Origin: Aphrocallistes beatrix
Lineage: Eukaryota > Porifera > Hexactinellida > Sceptrulophora > Aphrocallistidae
DNA length: 64,000 nt
NCBI GenBank assembly: GCA_963281255.1
Contig: OY725500.1
Span: 496,001-560,000, forward strand
Direction: 5' to 3'
Part shown: positions 47,164 through 64,000 of the stretch, piece by piece
Layout of the letters: every line of letters starts with the position of its first letter
Numbering within the stretch: the first letter of the stretch is position 1
Made by a program: the position numbers and the translations under genes
Notes under the pieces: generated by a model
The model's database searches: none
What the model was told of the DNA's origin: nothing
Seen by the model: only the letters and a program-made list of their open reading frames with translations

Positions 47164-47621
47164 TATGTTCAGATTCTTCCCCACCCCACTGACTGAACTA
47201 AAGAAATTTCTGTTCAATTGACTACGGCCCGTAATGTTATATGTAAATGGTTTTAATTTGCCATAATAAACTAATGTATTTTTATTGTTGTTAAATAAAA
47301 TTCCACTTTTTATCTTTTCTGAAATCTCTGAAATTAAATTGTCGATTTTCATTTCAATTTTAATATTCTAAGATTAGAATTGTAATTTTATATATTGACA
47401 TGATTAAGAGTTTAACAGAAGAATATAACATCACTACGTGTATATCTTAAATTTAATCAACAATCGATATAGCATCTGACTTTGATGGACCAATACGTTT
47501 CATAGTAAAGTATATATTGAACTGCCAAAATGTATTGATGGAGCAGATCCATAGTTTATACAGTCAAATGGGGGTTTTGTTATATCAAATCTTTGGAATA
47601 TAAATTGGATTTTTCATGTAA

Positions 47622-48430
47622 CAAGTGCTTCGCTTGCTTGCGCTGCGCGGTTGGCAACAACATAAAGTGTCCGTCAGAGGCGTCCTTTGGGCGTCTAGGC
47701 TCACATTGATTAATTGTAAGGTAGATAACATCTTAAATATGTGTGTCTTATTGTTATAATCAATGTTACTCGAAAAATCATCAAATTTGTCCGCTTTAAA
47801 AATTTTTGATGCGTAATGATGAGGTCATAACAGAGTGATGAGTCATCATTTTTTGATGAAAGTTTTATCATATTTGAGATATATTAATATACACATAAAA
47901 TTTCAGCCTTCTATAGATATAATCGAAAAACTGAAATTTCTAATTATAAAAAGGCGACAATGACGTCATAATCCCATGAAGAGTCTACATTTTCATCTGA
48001 TCGGGGCGCATGCATTAGTTCGAATCTGTATGTAGGCGTTAGTTCGAATCGAATTTGGCTATGTAGGCGTTAGTTTGAATATAATTTGGCTATTTAGGCG
48101 TTATTTCGAATTAGAATTTGGCCATGTAGTCGTTACAATTGATACAAGTTTCTCCAATTTCTCATATTCTCAGCAGAAAATGCTGCTTTTTCCTCAGTTC
48201 TTATAAATAGCTCTCCATAATGGCACTCAACTACCCCCTTCGTTCAGAAATGCCTTTTTCATCAACTTTTTCAGGAAACTTTTTCAAAAATTAATAAGCG
48301 GGGGCCCCCCGTTTATTCGGCCCCTAGAGTACATAGTAAAGTTCGATTCGAACTAATGCAGCCCCCCAAAAAGATCAGCTTTCTGTGCCTGCCAGTTTCT
48401 TTACTCAATTCGTTATATATATATATTAAT
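47622..48430 (-). mobile_element. Helitron-like non-autonomous element (subfamily 2)
   Basis: - strand 3' end GCAAGCGAAGCACTTG/T at 47622; the 5' side is less sharp, near CAATTCGTTATATATATATA (48410-48430). Contains the ATGATGAGGTCATAA/TGACGTCATAA segments of this subfamily and hosts the minisatellite at 48003. Confidence 0.4.
48003..48130. repeat. Minisatellite of about 35 bp, four copies
   Basis: Diverged units of the form TAGGCGTTAGTTCGAATxxAATTTGGCTATG, inside a Helitron-like element. Confidence 0.75.
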
Positions 48431-48913
48431 GATCCATATGTGTTTAGTGATTATAAACAATCGCAAGTATATAAAGTACTTCCAACAAGTGAAATTTTAC
48501 TTTTCTTTGTCTGGTGGTCAACTAAAAAGGATTTTTGAAAATTGAGCATCGTGCTGTGATCATGTACACACATCTCGTGTCTCATATGCCGGAATTAAAC
48601 ATTGCGGTTTCGAAGAACTCAGCCATCCCCCACACAGTCCTGATTTGGCTCCAAATGACTGTACTTATTTGGAAAATTGAAATGTCACATAAAGGGAACC
48701 CGATTTGAGGACGATGAGTCCTGAGATCGGAGGTTGATACATGGTTTAAGTCCAGTCAGAAAAGTTTTACTATTCTGAAAACCAGGCGTTAAAATCTATA
48801 TGTACTCACTAAACACATATGGATCATTAATTTAATGCTGTTAAAAGTTGACTAGCTTACAAAAATAGTATTAGTTCTCAAAACTTTTCAGCCCACCCTT
48901 GTATATATATATA

Positions 48914-49452
48914 CACAAGCGCGCTTCGCTTGCTTGCGCTGCGCGGCTGGCGGACACTTCGTGTCCGCCGGAGGCTCCCTTCGGTCGCCTGGAGGTGACA
49001 TTGGTTAATTATAATGGAGATAACATCTCTGAATACGTCTGTCCTACTGTTCTAATCGATTTCACTTGAAAAGTCACCAAATTTGTCAATTTTTAAAATT
49101 TTGATGAGTAATGATGACGTCATAACAAAGTGATGAGTCATCATTTTTTGATGATAGTTGCAGATATGTGAGGTATGTTAGTATACATAATCTATAAATT
49201 TCAGCCTTCTATCTCCTATAATGGCGGAGTTATGCCCGAATAACTGTGTTGCTTAACTTTTAAAAATGCGACAATGACGTCATAATTCCATGATGAGTCG
49301 ACATTTTGCTCTGAGCTCAGAACTTACTGGAGCCATAGCCAAAAGACCCCCACATGCCAAAAATCAGCTTTCTGCGCCTGGCAGTTTCTTCAATCAATTC
49401 GTTACAGATATATATATATATATAAACAATAATCGAGTTTTAATAGTAAGGA
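48914..49452 (-). mobile_element. Helitron-like non-autonomous element (subfamily 2), complete
   Basis: 5' (at 49452) A/TCCTTACTATTAAAACTC; 3' hairpin GGCGGACACTTCGTGTCCGC near 48960 and terminus AAGCGAAGCGCGCTTG/T at 48914. The best-defined copy of this subfamily, about 540 bp. Confidence 0.5.
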
Positions 49453-49462
49453 TATATATATA

Positions 49463-49693
49463 TAAGTTGACTAATTCATGAATTATCAATGAATTACTCA
49501 AAATTTGAAACTAAAATAATGAAAAAAATATTTGATATTTCGCTTAGGGACTGAGCAATGTTAGAGGTATATAACATGTGCAACCTTTTAACCACTTTTA
49601 GGCATATAATCTGTACTAATGTTTGAGATTTGAATAATTCATTAATTGAATAATTCATAATTCTTCATCATCTTTCAATGAATTAGTCAACTT
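49463..49693. mobile_element. MITE with AAGTTGACTAATTCAT ends
   Basis: AAGTTGACTAATTCATGAAT pairs with TTCAATGAATTAGTCAACTT. A copy with the same body lies at 61375-61586. No coding capacity. Confidence 0.7.
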
Positions 49694-49704
49694 ATATATA
49701 TATA

Positions 49705-49890
49705 TACAGTCGACTCCGCTTAATAGGGTCACATCGGTCAGAGGACATTTCGGACCGAATAAGCGGATTACCCTATTAACCGAAAATATTTGTATTAGCT
49801 TCTATGTGTGAGAGCTATTCCGGTCCTACCAAAAGTGGCCCGATTAAGCGGTTGACCCGATTAAACAGTGACCCTATTAAGCGGAGTCGA

Positions 49891-49894
<4 letters not shown>
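49705..49894. mobile_element. pogo-type MITE (CGACTCCGCTTAATAGGG family)
   Basis: TACAGTCGACTCCGCTTAAT to TAAGCGGAGTCGACTGTA, 190 bp, inserted in a TA repeat. Confidence 0.8.

Positions 49895-49977
<83 letters not shown>
49893..49977. repeat. (TA)n(GA)n compound microsatellite
   Basis: About 50 bp of TA followed by about 34 bp of GA, 75 bp upstream of the zinc-finger gene at 50051. Confidence 0.9.
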
Positions 49978-49982
<5 letters not shown>

Positions 49983-50050
49983 ATACACATTAATCGAGTT
50001 TTAATAGTAAGGATATTGGAATATAGACAAATTCACTCTATTATGTATCT

Positions 50051-51484
50051 ATGGCTACTGAGAAAACGTATAATGCAGTTGATTGTAAGCAACAACTCTT
50101 ATTGATCGAAATAAAGACAGGCAAATACGGAGGTTATAAACAGGAGTTGTTAGCTGAAATCTTGACTGAAACTCAAATTGATTTTTATCTTTGTACTAAA
50201 TGTAATGGATTGATGAGAAACGCTTGCCAGATCGGAGAGGAACAAGATCTAGCTTGTGAGGGGTGTGTAGGAGAGGGAGAAAAGCCTATACCGATAATTA
50301 AACCGAGAAAGAAAATTTTCGAGCTTCGAGCAAAATGCCCTTTGGCAGATAGAGGATGTGTATGGAAAGGAACTATAGGAGAAATCGAAACACATTTGGA
50401 TGAGTGTCCTGAATTCATTGTGAATTGTCTGAATAGATGCGATGTGATACTTAAGCGATCTGAACTGTTAAATCACTGCAAAATTGAGTGTCTGAATCGG
50501 AAGATCAACTGTATGCATTGCAAAGCTGAAATGCAATACAAATATAGAGAACTCCATTTAACTAGATGTCCTGAATTACCATTATTTTGTCCTAACAAGT
50601 GTTTAAAAGAGTTTCATCGCAAAAATATAAACTCACACATTGAATATCACTGTCCTAACACTATAGTTCAGTGTACTAGTGGATGTAAGATGAGGATGAA
50701 GCGATCTAAACTGGTAAACCATTCCGAAAATGAGTGCTTGAATCGGAAAATCAACTGTATGTATTGTAAAGCTGAAATGCAATTCAAAGAGAGAGAATTC
50801 CATTTAACTAGATGTCCCGAATTACCATTATTTTGTCCTAACAAGTGTTTAAAAGAGTTTCCTCGCAAAAGAATCAACTCACACATTGAAGATGACTGTC
50901 CTAACACGATGGTGCAGTGTAGAATTGGGTGTGGACTGCGAATGAAACGATCCAAACTTTCAGATCACGAGATGAAAGAATGCCCACATCGAAATGTCAA
51001 CTGTAAACACTGCATAGATTCAATGCAACACAGAGAATTACAAATTCACTATAACACCTGTAAGGAATTCCCATTATTCTGTCCTAATAAATGTTTGAGA
51101 AAACTGATTCGCAAGACATTAGAATCACACATTGAAAACGACTGCCCAAACACACTAATAGCATGCCCATATAAGGAGATGGGGTGTGATGTGTTGATCA
51201 AGCGATGTGAGTTAGAGCAACACAAAAAAATTTTTGAATCCAAACACCTCGATATGACTGAATCACATTATTCTACCAAGCTGAAGAAAATGAAAGTAGA
51301 AATGGAAAAAAAAGACAAAGATAATGAACGACTAAAACGCGAGATGGAAAGTTTGAAATTGAAGGTTGAAGAGATGGAAACTAGATTAACAGTTTTATCT
51401 CATGGAGGACAGAACATTAATAAACATTCTGTTTCTGATCTTGAAACTGGACTTCCAAACCCATCGAATACTAAGGTAATTTAG
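50051..51484 (+). CDS. TRAF-type zinc-finger protein, longer paralogue
   Basis: 477 aa if read to the stop at 51484, or 475 if spliced at AAG/GTAATT (51475). It is a close copy of the exon at 45814: the same degenerate N-terminal RING (CTKCNGLMRNAC...ACEGC), TRAF-type fingers, and C-terminal coiled coil (KKMKVEMEKKDKDNERLKRE). It is 79 residues longer because one finger pair unit (RKINCMYCKAEMQ...FPRKRINSHIE) is duplicated. No MATH domain. There is no acceptor just before the ATG here, so this ATG is a convincing start. The donor leads in phase 0 to an open exon at 51557, then to 51783 and the OTULIN exons. This ORF may therefore be the first exon of a TRAF-ZnF/OTULIN fusion, or a single-exon gene whose stop lies two codons past the donor. 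Confidence 0.85.
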   Translation: MATEKTYNAVDCKQQLLLIEIKTGKYGGYKQELLAEILTETQIDFYLCTKCNGLMRNACQIGEEQDLACEGCVGEGEKPIPIIKPRKKIFELRAKCPLADRGCVWKGTIGEIETHLDECPEFIVNCLNRCDVILKRSELLNHCKIECLNRKINCMHCKAEMQYKYRELHLTRCPELPLFCPNKCLKEFHRKNINSHIEYHCPNTIVQCTSGCKMRMKRSKLVNHSENECLNRKINCMYCKAEMQFKEREFHLTRCPELPLFCPNKCLKEFPRKRINSHIEDDCPNTMVQCRIGCGLRMKRSKLSDHEMKECPHRNVNCKHCIDSMQHRELQIHYNTCKEFPLFCPNKCLRKLIRKTLESHIENDCPNTLIACPYKEMGCDVLIKRCELEQHKKIFESKHLDMTESHYSTKLKKMKVEMEKKDKDNERLKREMESLKLKVEEMETRLTVLSHGGQNINKHSVSDLETGLPNPSNTKVI

Positions 51485-51556
51485 TAGATATTATTTAGTC
51501 TTTCTTTTAGTACAATGGTTTTAAACTTTCAATCTGTGAATCTCTCACCTATACAG

Positions 51557-58661
<7,105 letters not shown>

Positions 58662-61600
58662 ACTGAACTTTGAAATTTCTGTTCAATTGACGGCGGCCCG
58701 TAGTGATACACTTAAATGATTCGAATTTGCTATAAGAAACTAATATATTTTTATTGTAGCTAAATATAACTTTTTATCTTTTTGTGAAATATTAGAATTA
58801 AATTGTCGATTGTTCATTTCAATTTTAAGATTCTAAGATTAGAACTATTTATTTTATGTATTTGCTGTGTCATGACATGATTAAGAGTTTAATAGAAGAT
58901 TATAACATTACTATTTATGCTAAATTCCACAATCGATATAACATCTGACTTGGTGGACCAATGCTTTTCATAGTAAAGTATAGATTGAACCAAAATGTAT
59001 TATTGGAGCAGATCCATGGTTTATACGAAATCTAATATATCTCTAAAATGATCTGGCACAATTGGCGATATGAACGATTGAATCTGTTAATATGAAATAT
59101 TTATGTTATTTTATGATAATTCGAATCGAAGCCTGGAAACCTTTGAATCTAAAGATTTGGGCCAATTGGCTTAACTCTATATAATACAACCCACTAATTC
59201 TGGGTATAGTTGATAAGACTAAAACTAATGAGATTTTCCATTCAATTCTTTCAAGAGAACAGGAAGTAGCAAGATATCAGATCTTGAGTGTGGCAAGATA
59301 TTACAGCAGTTATACAGTCATCCTGGTAAGTTTATTTATAAATACCTCCACTCACCATTAAATCTCCATTCATAGCTACTACAGCTCACAAACTACGTAC
59401 AACACATCACTACCAAAATCCAATTCTATTAACTCTTTAATGTTTTAAACTTTTTTTCCGAGTCTTAAAGGTATTTAACTATCCACAAGGTAGGAATGGA
59501 ATGGTCTCCTATTTTGAGAAACATCTTCGAAATGTCGTATAATTCACATATATTGACTTTACATGACTCTTCTAGTTCTGAGAACTAATTTAGCTTAGAA
59601 AGGTAGAGTAAGATAATTCCTTAATTATGTACACACACATGTGTGTATTATCTGGACACTCGAGCTGACACATATTTAACTTTACATCTAGAATGTTGCA
59701 ATATGATCTTCTTCAGGGCTAAAAATTACAAACACAATGTATAAAGTTTTTCTCTGGATTTTACCTACCAATGAATCAGTCTTGTCTTCTTCATGCGTAT
59801 ACTATAAATAGAGTTAGTGCCAATTAATTGCATATAATAATATTACAATGCTGAAATGTCAGGTTCTAAGTGTAAGAGTATTTCTCTAATATGGTTAATA
59901 ATAGCTTCTTCTTAGTGAATCAGAGTTCAACATGATATTACAAATCGTTATGAGCTATTTTTATCCTGGATTATCCCGAAAAGTCCCGTGCGAATCCCTC
60001 AAAATTTCCTACTGAAACCTTTGTGAATATTTGTATTGAAATCTATATGATATCACTGCTGGTTCCCAGACACATGTTATACTCAATCAGAGATGTCATG
60101 GTGACATTTATCTAAGTCCGATGTCCTGTATAAAGTTTATGAAGTAAAGTTTATAGATTTATATATCCCCCGAATCCATGTTAATATATTCTCAGAGGGT
60201 TCACAATCTGGGTGACAATGTTACAGATGTCTAGCGACAAAAAAAGCAAACAATTTCTACGTACTGTACTGTTATGAAGTGTTGAAAATGCTCGTCTTAA
60301 AAATATATGGTAGTTTATAGTAAACCTTATTAGGCAAATTGATAGATATGGCGTACGTATACGTATATTACGTATATATACGTATACGTATATATTTGAC
60401 ACTCTTCGTTTAGAAGCTGTACGTATATAGATATTGCAGAATGACTTGATTTAGATCATTTCTATAGGTCATATGACTGAACTATCCTAATTTCAAAATG
60501 ATATTGCTTATTATATCTATAGAAACACTTTCACTTTCTTACATAACCAATGAACTTTACCAGGAACTATATTAATTAGATAATGGAACTTGTGGACTCG
60601 TTGTGGACTCGTTTCACCAAAAAATCTACCTACTACATGTCACAATGAAAGAATGTGGAAGGTGGATTTCAGTAAATTCCAGCCACACCATATCTATTAT
60701 AGCAGCAATCTAATAATGGAAGAGCACTTGCTCTAATAAATCTACCTAACTCTTAGGTACTTTCCATTTGAAACCTCTACAGAAAAATATTGATGTCACA
60801 TTTTAGAGATTTTAATAAACGAAAAATATGAAAATATTAGTGTATCAATTTTAACTATACTTATACTCAGCTTTTTTTCCAAATTTTCGTTCTAAATCCC
60901 AAAGACTGGATTCTTTTAGAATAGTATAAATAGCTTTAATCAATTCATAGCGAACAACTTGAATTGTGTTTATTGTGAATCTGTGCTATATAAATTCCTT
61001 TATAATAAAAAACTCAGATTTGTCAATAAATACATTTAAATGCCACAAAACTAATTCCAAAGCTCTGCAGTATTTGTATTTTAGACACTGAAAAATATTT
61101 CAAATATTTGAATATTTGTTCGAAATAAATACGAAGAATGTTCATTGACGTAAAATATGTTGCAAGAATTGTGACATTATTGAGTCCTTTTAAAGATGAT
61201 CATTTTACTTTCATAAAATATTTCTGTCACTCCATTCATCTTGCTCGTTCCTGGAAATTCTATTGAACCAAATCGCGCCAAAATTGGACCATATATTTCT
61301 TACATGCTGGAGATTTTAATCTTGGTCCAAATTCTGCAAAATATTTACACCTCATATTAAGTATCAAAATATCTAAGTTGATTAATTCGTGAATTATCAA
61401 TGAATTACTCAAAATTTGAAACTAAGATAATGAAAAAAATATTTTATATTTCGCTTAGGGACTGAGCAATGTTAGAGGTATATAACATGAGCAACCTTAG
61501 AATCTGCACTAATGTTTGAGATTTTGAATAATTCATTAATTGAATAATTCATAATTCTTCATCATCTTTCAATGAATTAGTCAACTAAGTGTTTAATATG

Positions 61601-61754
61601 TTAATCCATATTCTGAAACTAATATATTTTGATATTTAATATGAGATGTAAATATTTTGCAGAATTTGAATCATACAAGTTGCGTTATAGTATAAATGCA
61701 GTGTTTCACTGGAAGTTTTACAATTATTTAAAAAAACTTTTTTTTAAATTACAA
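58662..61754. other. Gene-poor stretch after OTULIN B
   Basis: 58662-59025 is the 3' UTR and flank shared with locus A. A possible lone exon lies at about 59262-59328 (acceptor GAGAACAG, donor CATCCTG/GTAAG; reads GSSKISDLECGKILQQLYSHP) but I cannot attach it to a gene. A TACG/TATA-rich stretch lies near 60350. A MITE lies at 61375-61586. Nothing else was recognised. Confidence 0.5.
61375..61586. mobile_element. MITE with AAGTTGACTAATTCAT ends
   Basis: AAGTTGATTAATTCGTGAAT to TTCAATGAATTAGTCAACTA; the body matches 49463-49693 with one internal deletion. Confidence 0.7.
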
Positions 61755-64000
61755 ATGTCAGAAACGACTGATTGTGTCCAGGCCTATGGAGATAAGGGAA
61801 GGCAAGGAAGTATGGAGAGTAAGAGCAAGTCTGGATTCGAATCAGACAGACAAGTATTTCATCGAATGGTAGGTTGATAATAGTTTAATTTCTAGACAAG
61901 TTTAATTCTGAAATACACAAAAAAAATCATAAATTTATATACACTTGATATCTCTTTTTAAAGCGGAAGAGTCTGAAGAGATATTGTGATGAATGTGTTC
62001 CAATTGTCTTGGCTAATACACTTGTTTTTATGCGCAATTGATTTATAAGCGAATAGTTTTAGAGTTACTACCCAATAAACCAATGTTTACACAGGGCTAT
62101 ACAGGTGTCCCTCGCCGTTCGCGGGGGTTACGTTCCTATGAATGGTCGCGAATGGCAAAATCGAGAACGGCAAGACGTCATTTCAATGAGAATGGTGGGG
62201 TAACGTTCCTAGATTATAAAAACGACGCTAGATACAGTTTGCTAAATACGTTATTGATTCAAAAGTTGAGCTGTTATACTGATACAAACACTGGCACAAG
62301 TGAAATGGTAATAATAAATGAAGTAATAAATGAAAGATATAGATCCTCTAGTAGCAAACCTAAGTACCATACCTAAATAGTAAAGATGTAATTATTAGGT
62401 AGAAAATTATCTTATACGTATATTAAAACGCTAGGATTTGTTTGTCCGAATTGATTGAAGAATCGGCAAGTCGTAGAGCTACGAAAATTGGCATGTAGGT
62501 GTCAAATGATGAATCTAGGATTAAGTTCGAAAATCTAAGCGAAATTTTCACACCTCTGCAAAAAAATGGAAAACAATTTTTAACACCTTTTCTATACAAT
62601 ACTATGTACGGCTTCATGCTCACAATAGAAATCATTATACGATACTATTGTAAGATGTCATTGTTATTAATACTTCAAAGCAATAACTTATATAAATGTC
62701 TCAATTATATATTTATTCGTTAACTTTTGTTTACAATATTTATATAAAGCAGGGTTGAAACCGAATAATTGATTATTCGGTTTAACCAAATATTATTTGC
62801 AAATAATTGATATTTGGTTTGTAACCAAATATCATTATTTGGTATTCAGTTGAGAACCAAATAATTTGGTCAACCGAATAATTTGGTCAACCGAATATTT
62901 GGCCAAACAAATAATTTGCATGCTTTCCCAACACAATAATCACATGTTCTTACATGAAGTGGTCCGAACAAAAATAAATATAATTGGCTTACTTATTTAT
63001 ACTTGAATATATTTTTGTATAAATATTTATTTAAACATTTATGCAAAAATATAATCAAGTATTATTTGGTTGACCAAATTATTTGGTTAACCAAATTATT
63101 CGGTTAACCAAATTATTCGGTTAACCAAATTATTTGGTCTGACCATTATTCGGTTAACCAAATAATTCGGTTTGACCATTATTCGGTTAACCAAATTATT
63201 TGGTCTGACCATTATTCGGTTAAAATGGTATTTGGTTGAAGCGGTTTCAACCTTGATATAAAGTAAAAGATTCCAAAAATAGGTTAGATTGAGTAACTTC
63301 AGGCGCCCGAAGGGCGACTCTGCGGACACACAGTGTCCGCAAGCAAGCGAAGCGCGCTTGTAAGTATAGAAACAATAGAGTCTAGTATTAGTAGAGAACA
63401 ATCGAAACAGTAAATGCTATTGCCAGGATAACATGTAGATACGTATAAGGTTACGGACTTATGATATCCCATGAAACTACTGAAGAGAGTACGAAAACCG
63501 CGAATAGTCGAGGGAACGAGTCGCGAATAGCAAAACAAGACTCAAAATATTTTCCGCAAATAGTCAAAACCGCGAATGACAAACTCGCGAACGGCGAGGG
63601 CTGCTTGTACCTCTAACTGCCATTGCATTGCATTATTGACAATTAGAGTTAAAGGTGTCAAAAAAGGATTGTATAAACAAATTCAAACTTCTGAAAAATT
63701 ATATCTAGAAGTATTTACATCCTGTGTGCCAAATTTGGTTTAGGCTGTGATATTTTAAAATACCTTTAGGCCAGCGGTAGCGCTAGAGAAATTTCATTGG
63801 TCCGCACTCCGTTCTTAAAATACGCGGCAAATAATAAATATTGGAGTCATTAACTATACTTTCTATTTGTCAACCGCCATTTTAAGTTTCTTTCCTTTTA
63901 GGTAAATTTGGCTTTGAAGTTGAAGTTAGTGGAAGTTAGTCGTTCCATGACTAAAGAAGATCACCGCTATTTCCGCCTTCAAATGAAACGACAACTTTCT
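61755..64000 (+). CDS. Unidentified gene, first exons, runs off the window
   Basis: Exon 1, 61755-61868 (MSETTDCVQAYGDKGRQGSM..., donor GAATG/GTAGGT, phase 0). Exon 2 opens at the acceptor CTTTTAG (63901) with VNLALKLKLVEVSRSMTKED and is still open at 64000. Both frames join in phase. The N-terminus is polar. The helical run with FHRM, LKLVEVSRSMTKEDHRYFRLQ resembles the first helices of a death-effector domain, but only about 40 residues are visible, so this is a guess. The 2 kb intron is filled with the three-layer transposon nest at 62091-63606. Confidence 0.45.
62410..63361 (+). mobile_element. Helitron-like element inserted in the pogo element
   Basis: 5' A/TCTTATACGTATATTAAAAC; 3' hairpin TGCGGACACACAGTGTCCGC then AAGCAAGCGAAGCGCGCTTG/T. 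About 446 bp without the hAT insert. Confidence 0.55.
62750..63255. mobile_element. hAT MITE inserted in the Helitron-like element
   Basis: 506 bp. CAGGGTTGAAACCG and CGGTTTCAACCTTG ends with the 8-bp duplication ATATAAAG at 62742-62749 and 63256-63263. The interior is made of degenerate tandem AACCAAATAATTCGGTT palindromes. Confidence 0.92.

Larger units (their letters stand above)
47164..50050. other. Repeat-filled gap between the two TRAF zinc-finger exons
   Basis: 47180-47565 is homologous to the 3' end and flank of OTULIN gene B (58655-59025). The rest is Helitron-like elements, a minisatellite, two MITEs and simple TA/GA repeats. No coding exon was recognised. Confidence 0.6.
62091..63606. 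mobile_element. pogo/Tigger-type element, host of a three-layer nest
   Basis: TACAGGTGTCCCTCGCCGTT at the left and, inverted, GAACGGCGAGGGCTGCTTGT(A) at the right; the interior repeats CGCGAATG/GCGAACGG motifs. Without the insert at 62410-63361 it is about 560 bp. No transposase frame remains. Confidence 0.75.

Overview
The window is metazoan nuclear DNA: AT-rich, with genes split by many short GT-AG introns, abundant short DNA-transposon relics (pogo/Tc1, hAT), and gene families typical of animals. The mix (NACHT-LRR receptor, TRAF-type zinc fingers, OTULIN, TSSK, cysteine dioxygenase) fits an early-branching or other marine invertebrate such as a sponge; the species cannot be fixed from sequence alone.

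Layout. 1-5548: a NACHT-LRR (NLR-like) receptor on the + strand with a spliced 5' leader. 6894-28512: one very long - strand gene whose 33 exons I could chain with every reading phase closing (1418 aa). It encodes N-terminal ankyrin repeats, a long disordered linker and a C-terminal STE11/MAP3K (MAP3K19/YSK4-like) kinase. Three intronless + strand genes lie inside two of its introns: a testis-specific-type kinase (TSSK) at 18028 and two related RING proteins at 20225 and 22303. Each has its own TATA box. 29863-33215: two cysteine dioxygenase paralogues, one intronless (-), one spliced (+). 34375-39374: a three-exon PH + F-box + LRR protein. 40684-58661: a duplicated ubiquitin-signalling locus. 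Copy B (51557-58661) is a recognisable OTULIN Met1-linkage deubiquitinase with its catalytic Cys/His/Asn. Copy A (40684-47163) has homologous N-terminal exons and 3' flank, but where copy B carries its catalytic exons copy A has a TRAF-type zinc-finger exon. A second, longer TRAF zinc-finger exon (50051) sits directly upstream of copy B in a compatible splice phase, so a TRAF-ZnF/OTULIN fusion is possible. 61755-64000: the first exons of an unidentified gene that runs off the right edge.

The space between and inside genes is filled with small transposable elements. Several are dated relative to one another by nesting. Two (an hAT MITE at 55385 and a Tc1 relic at 53502) are present in copy B of the duplicated locus and absent from the matching site in copy A, so they are younger than the duplication. 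A family with a GC-rich palindromic end and TC...CTTG termini recurs about ten times and looks Helitron-like.

Functionally, the NLR, the TRAF-type fingers, OTULIN and the kinases of MAP3K type belong to innate-immune or NF-kB/MAPK signalling as known in other animals. That they form a functional cluster here is inference. No rRNA, tRNA or CRISPR was recognised.
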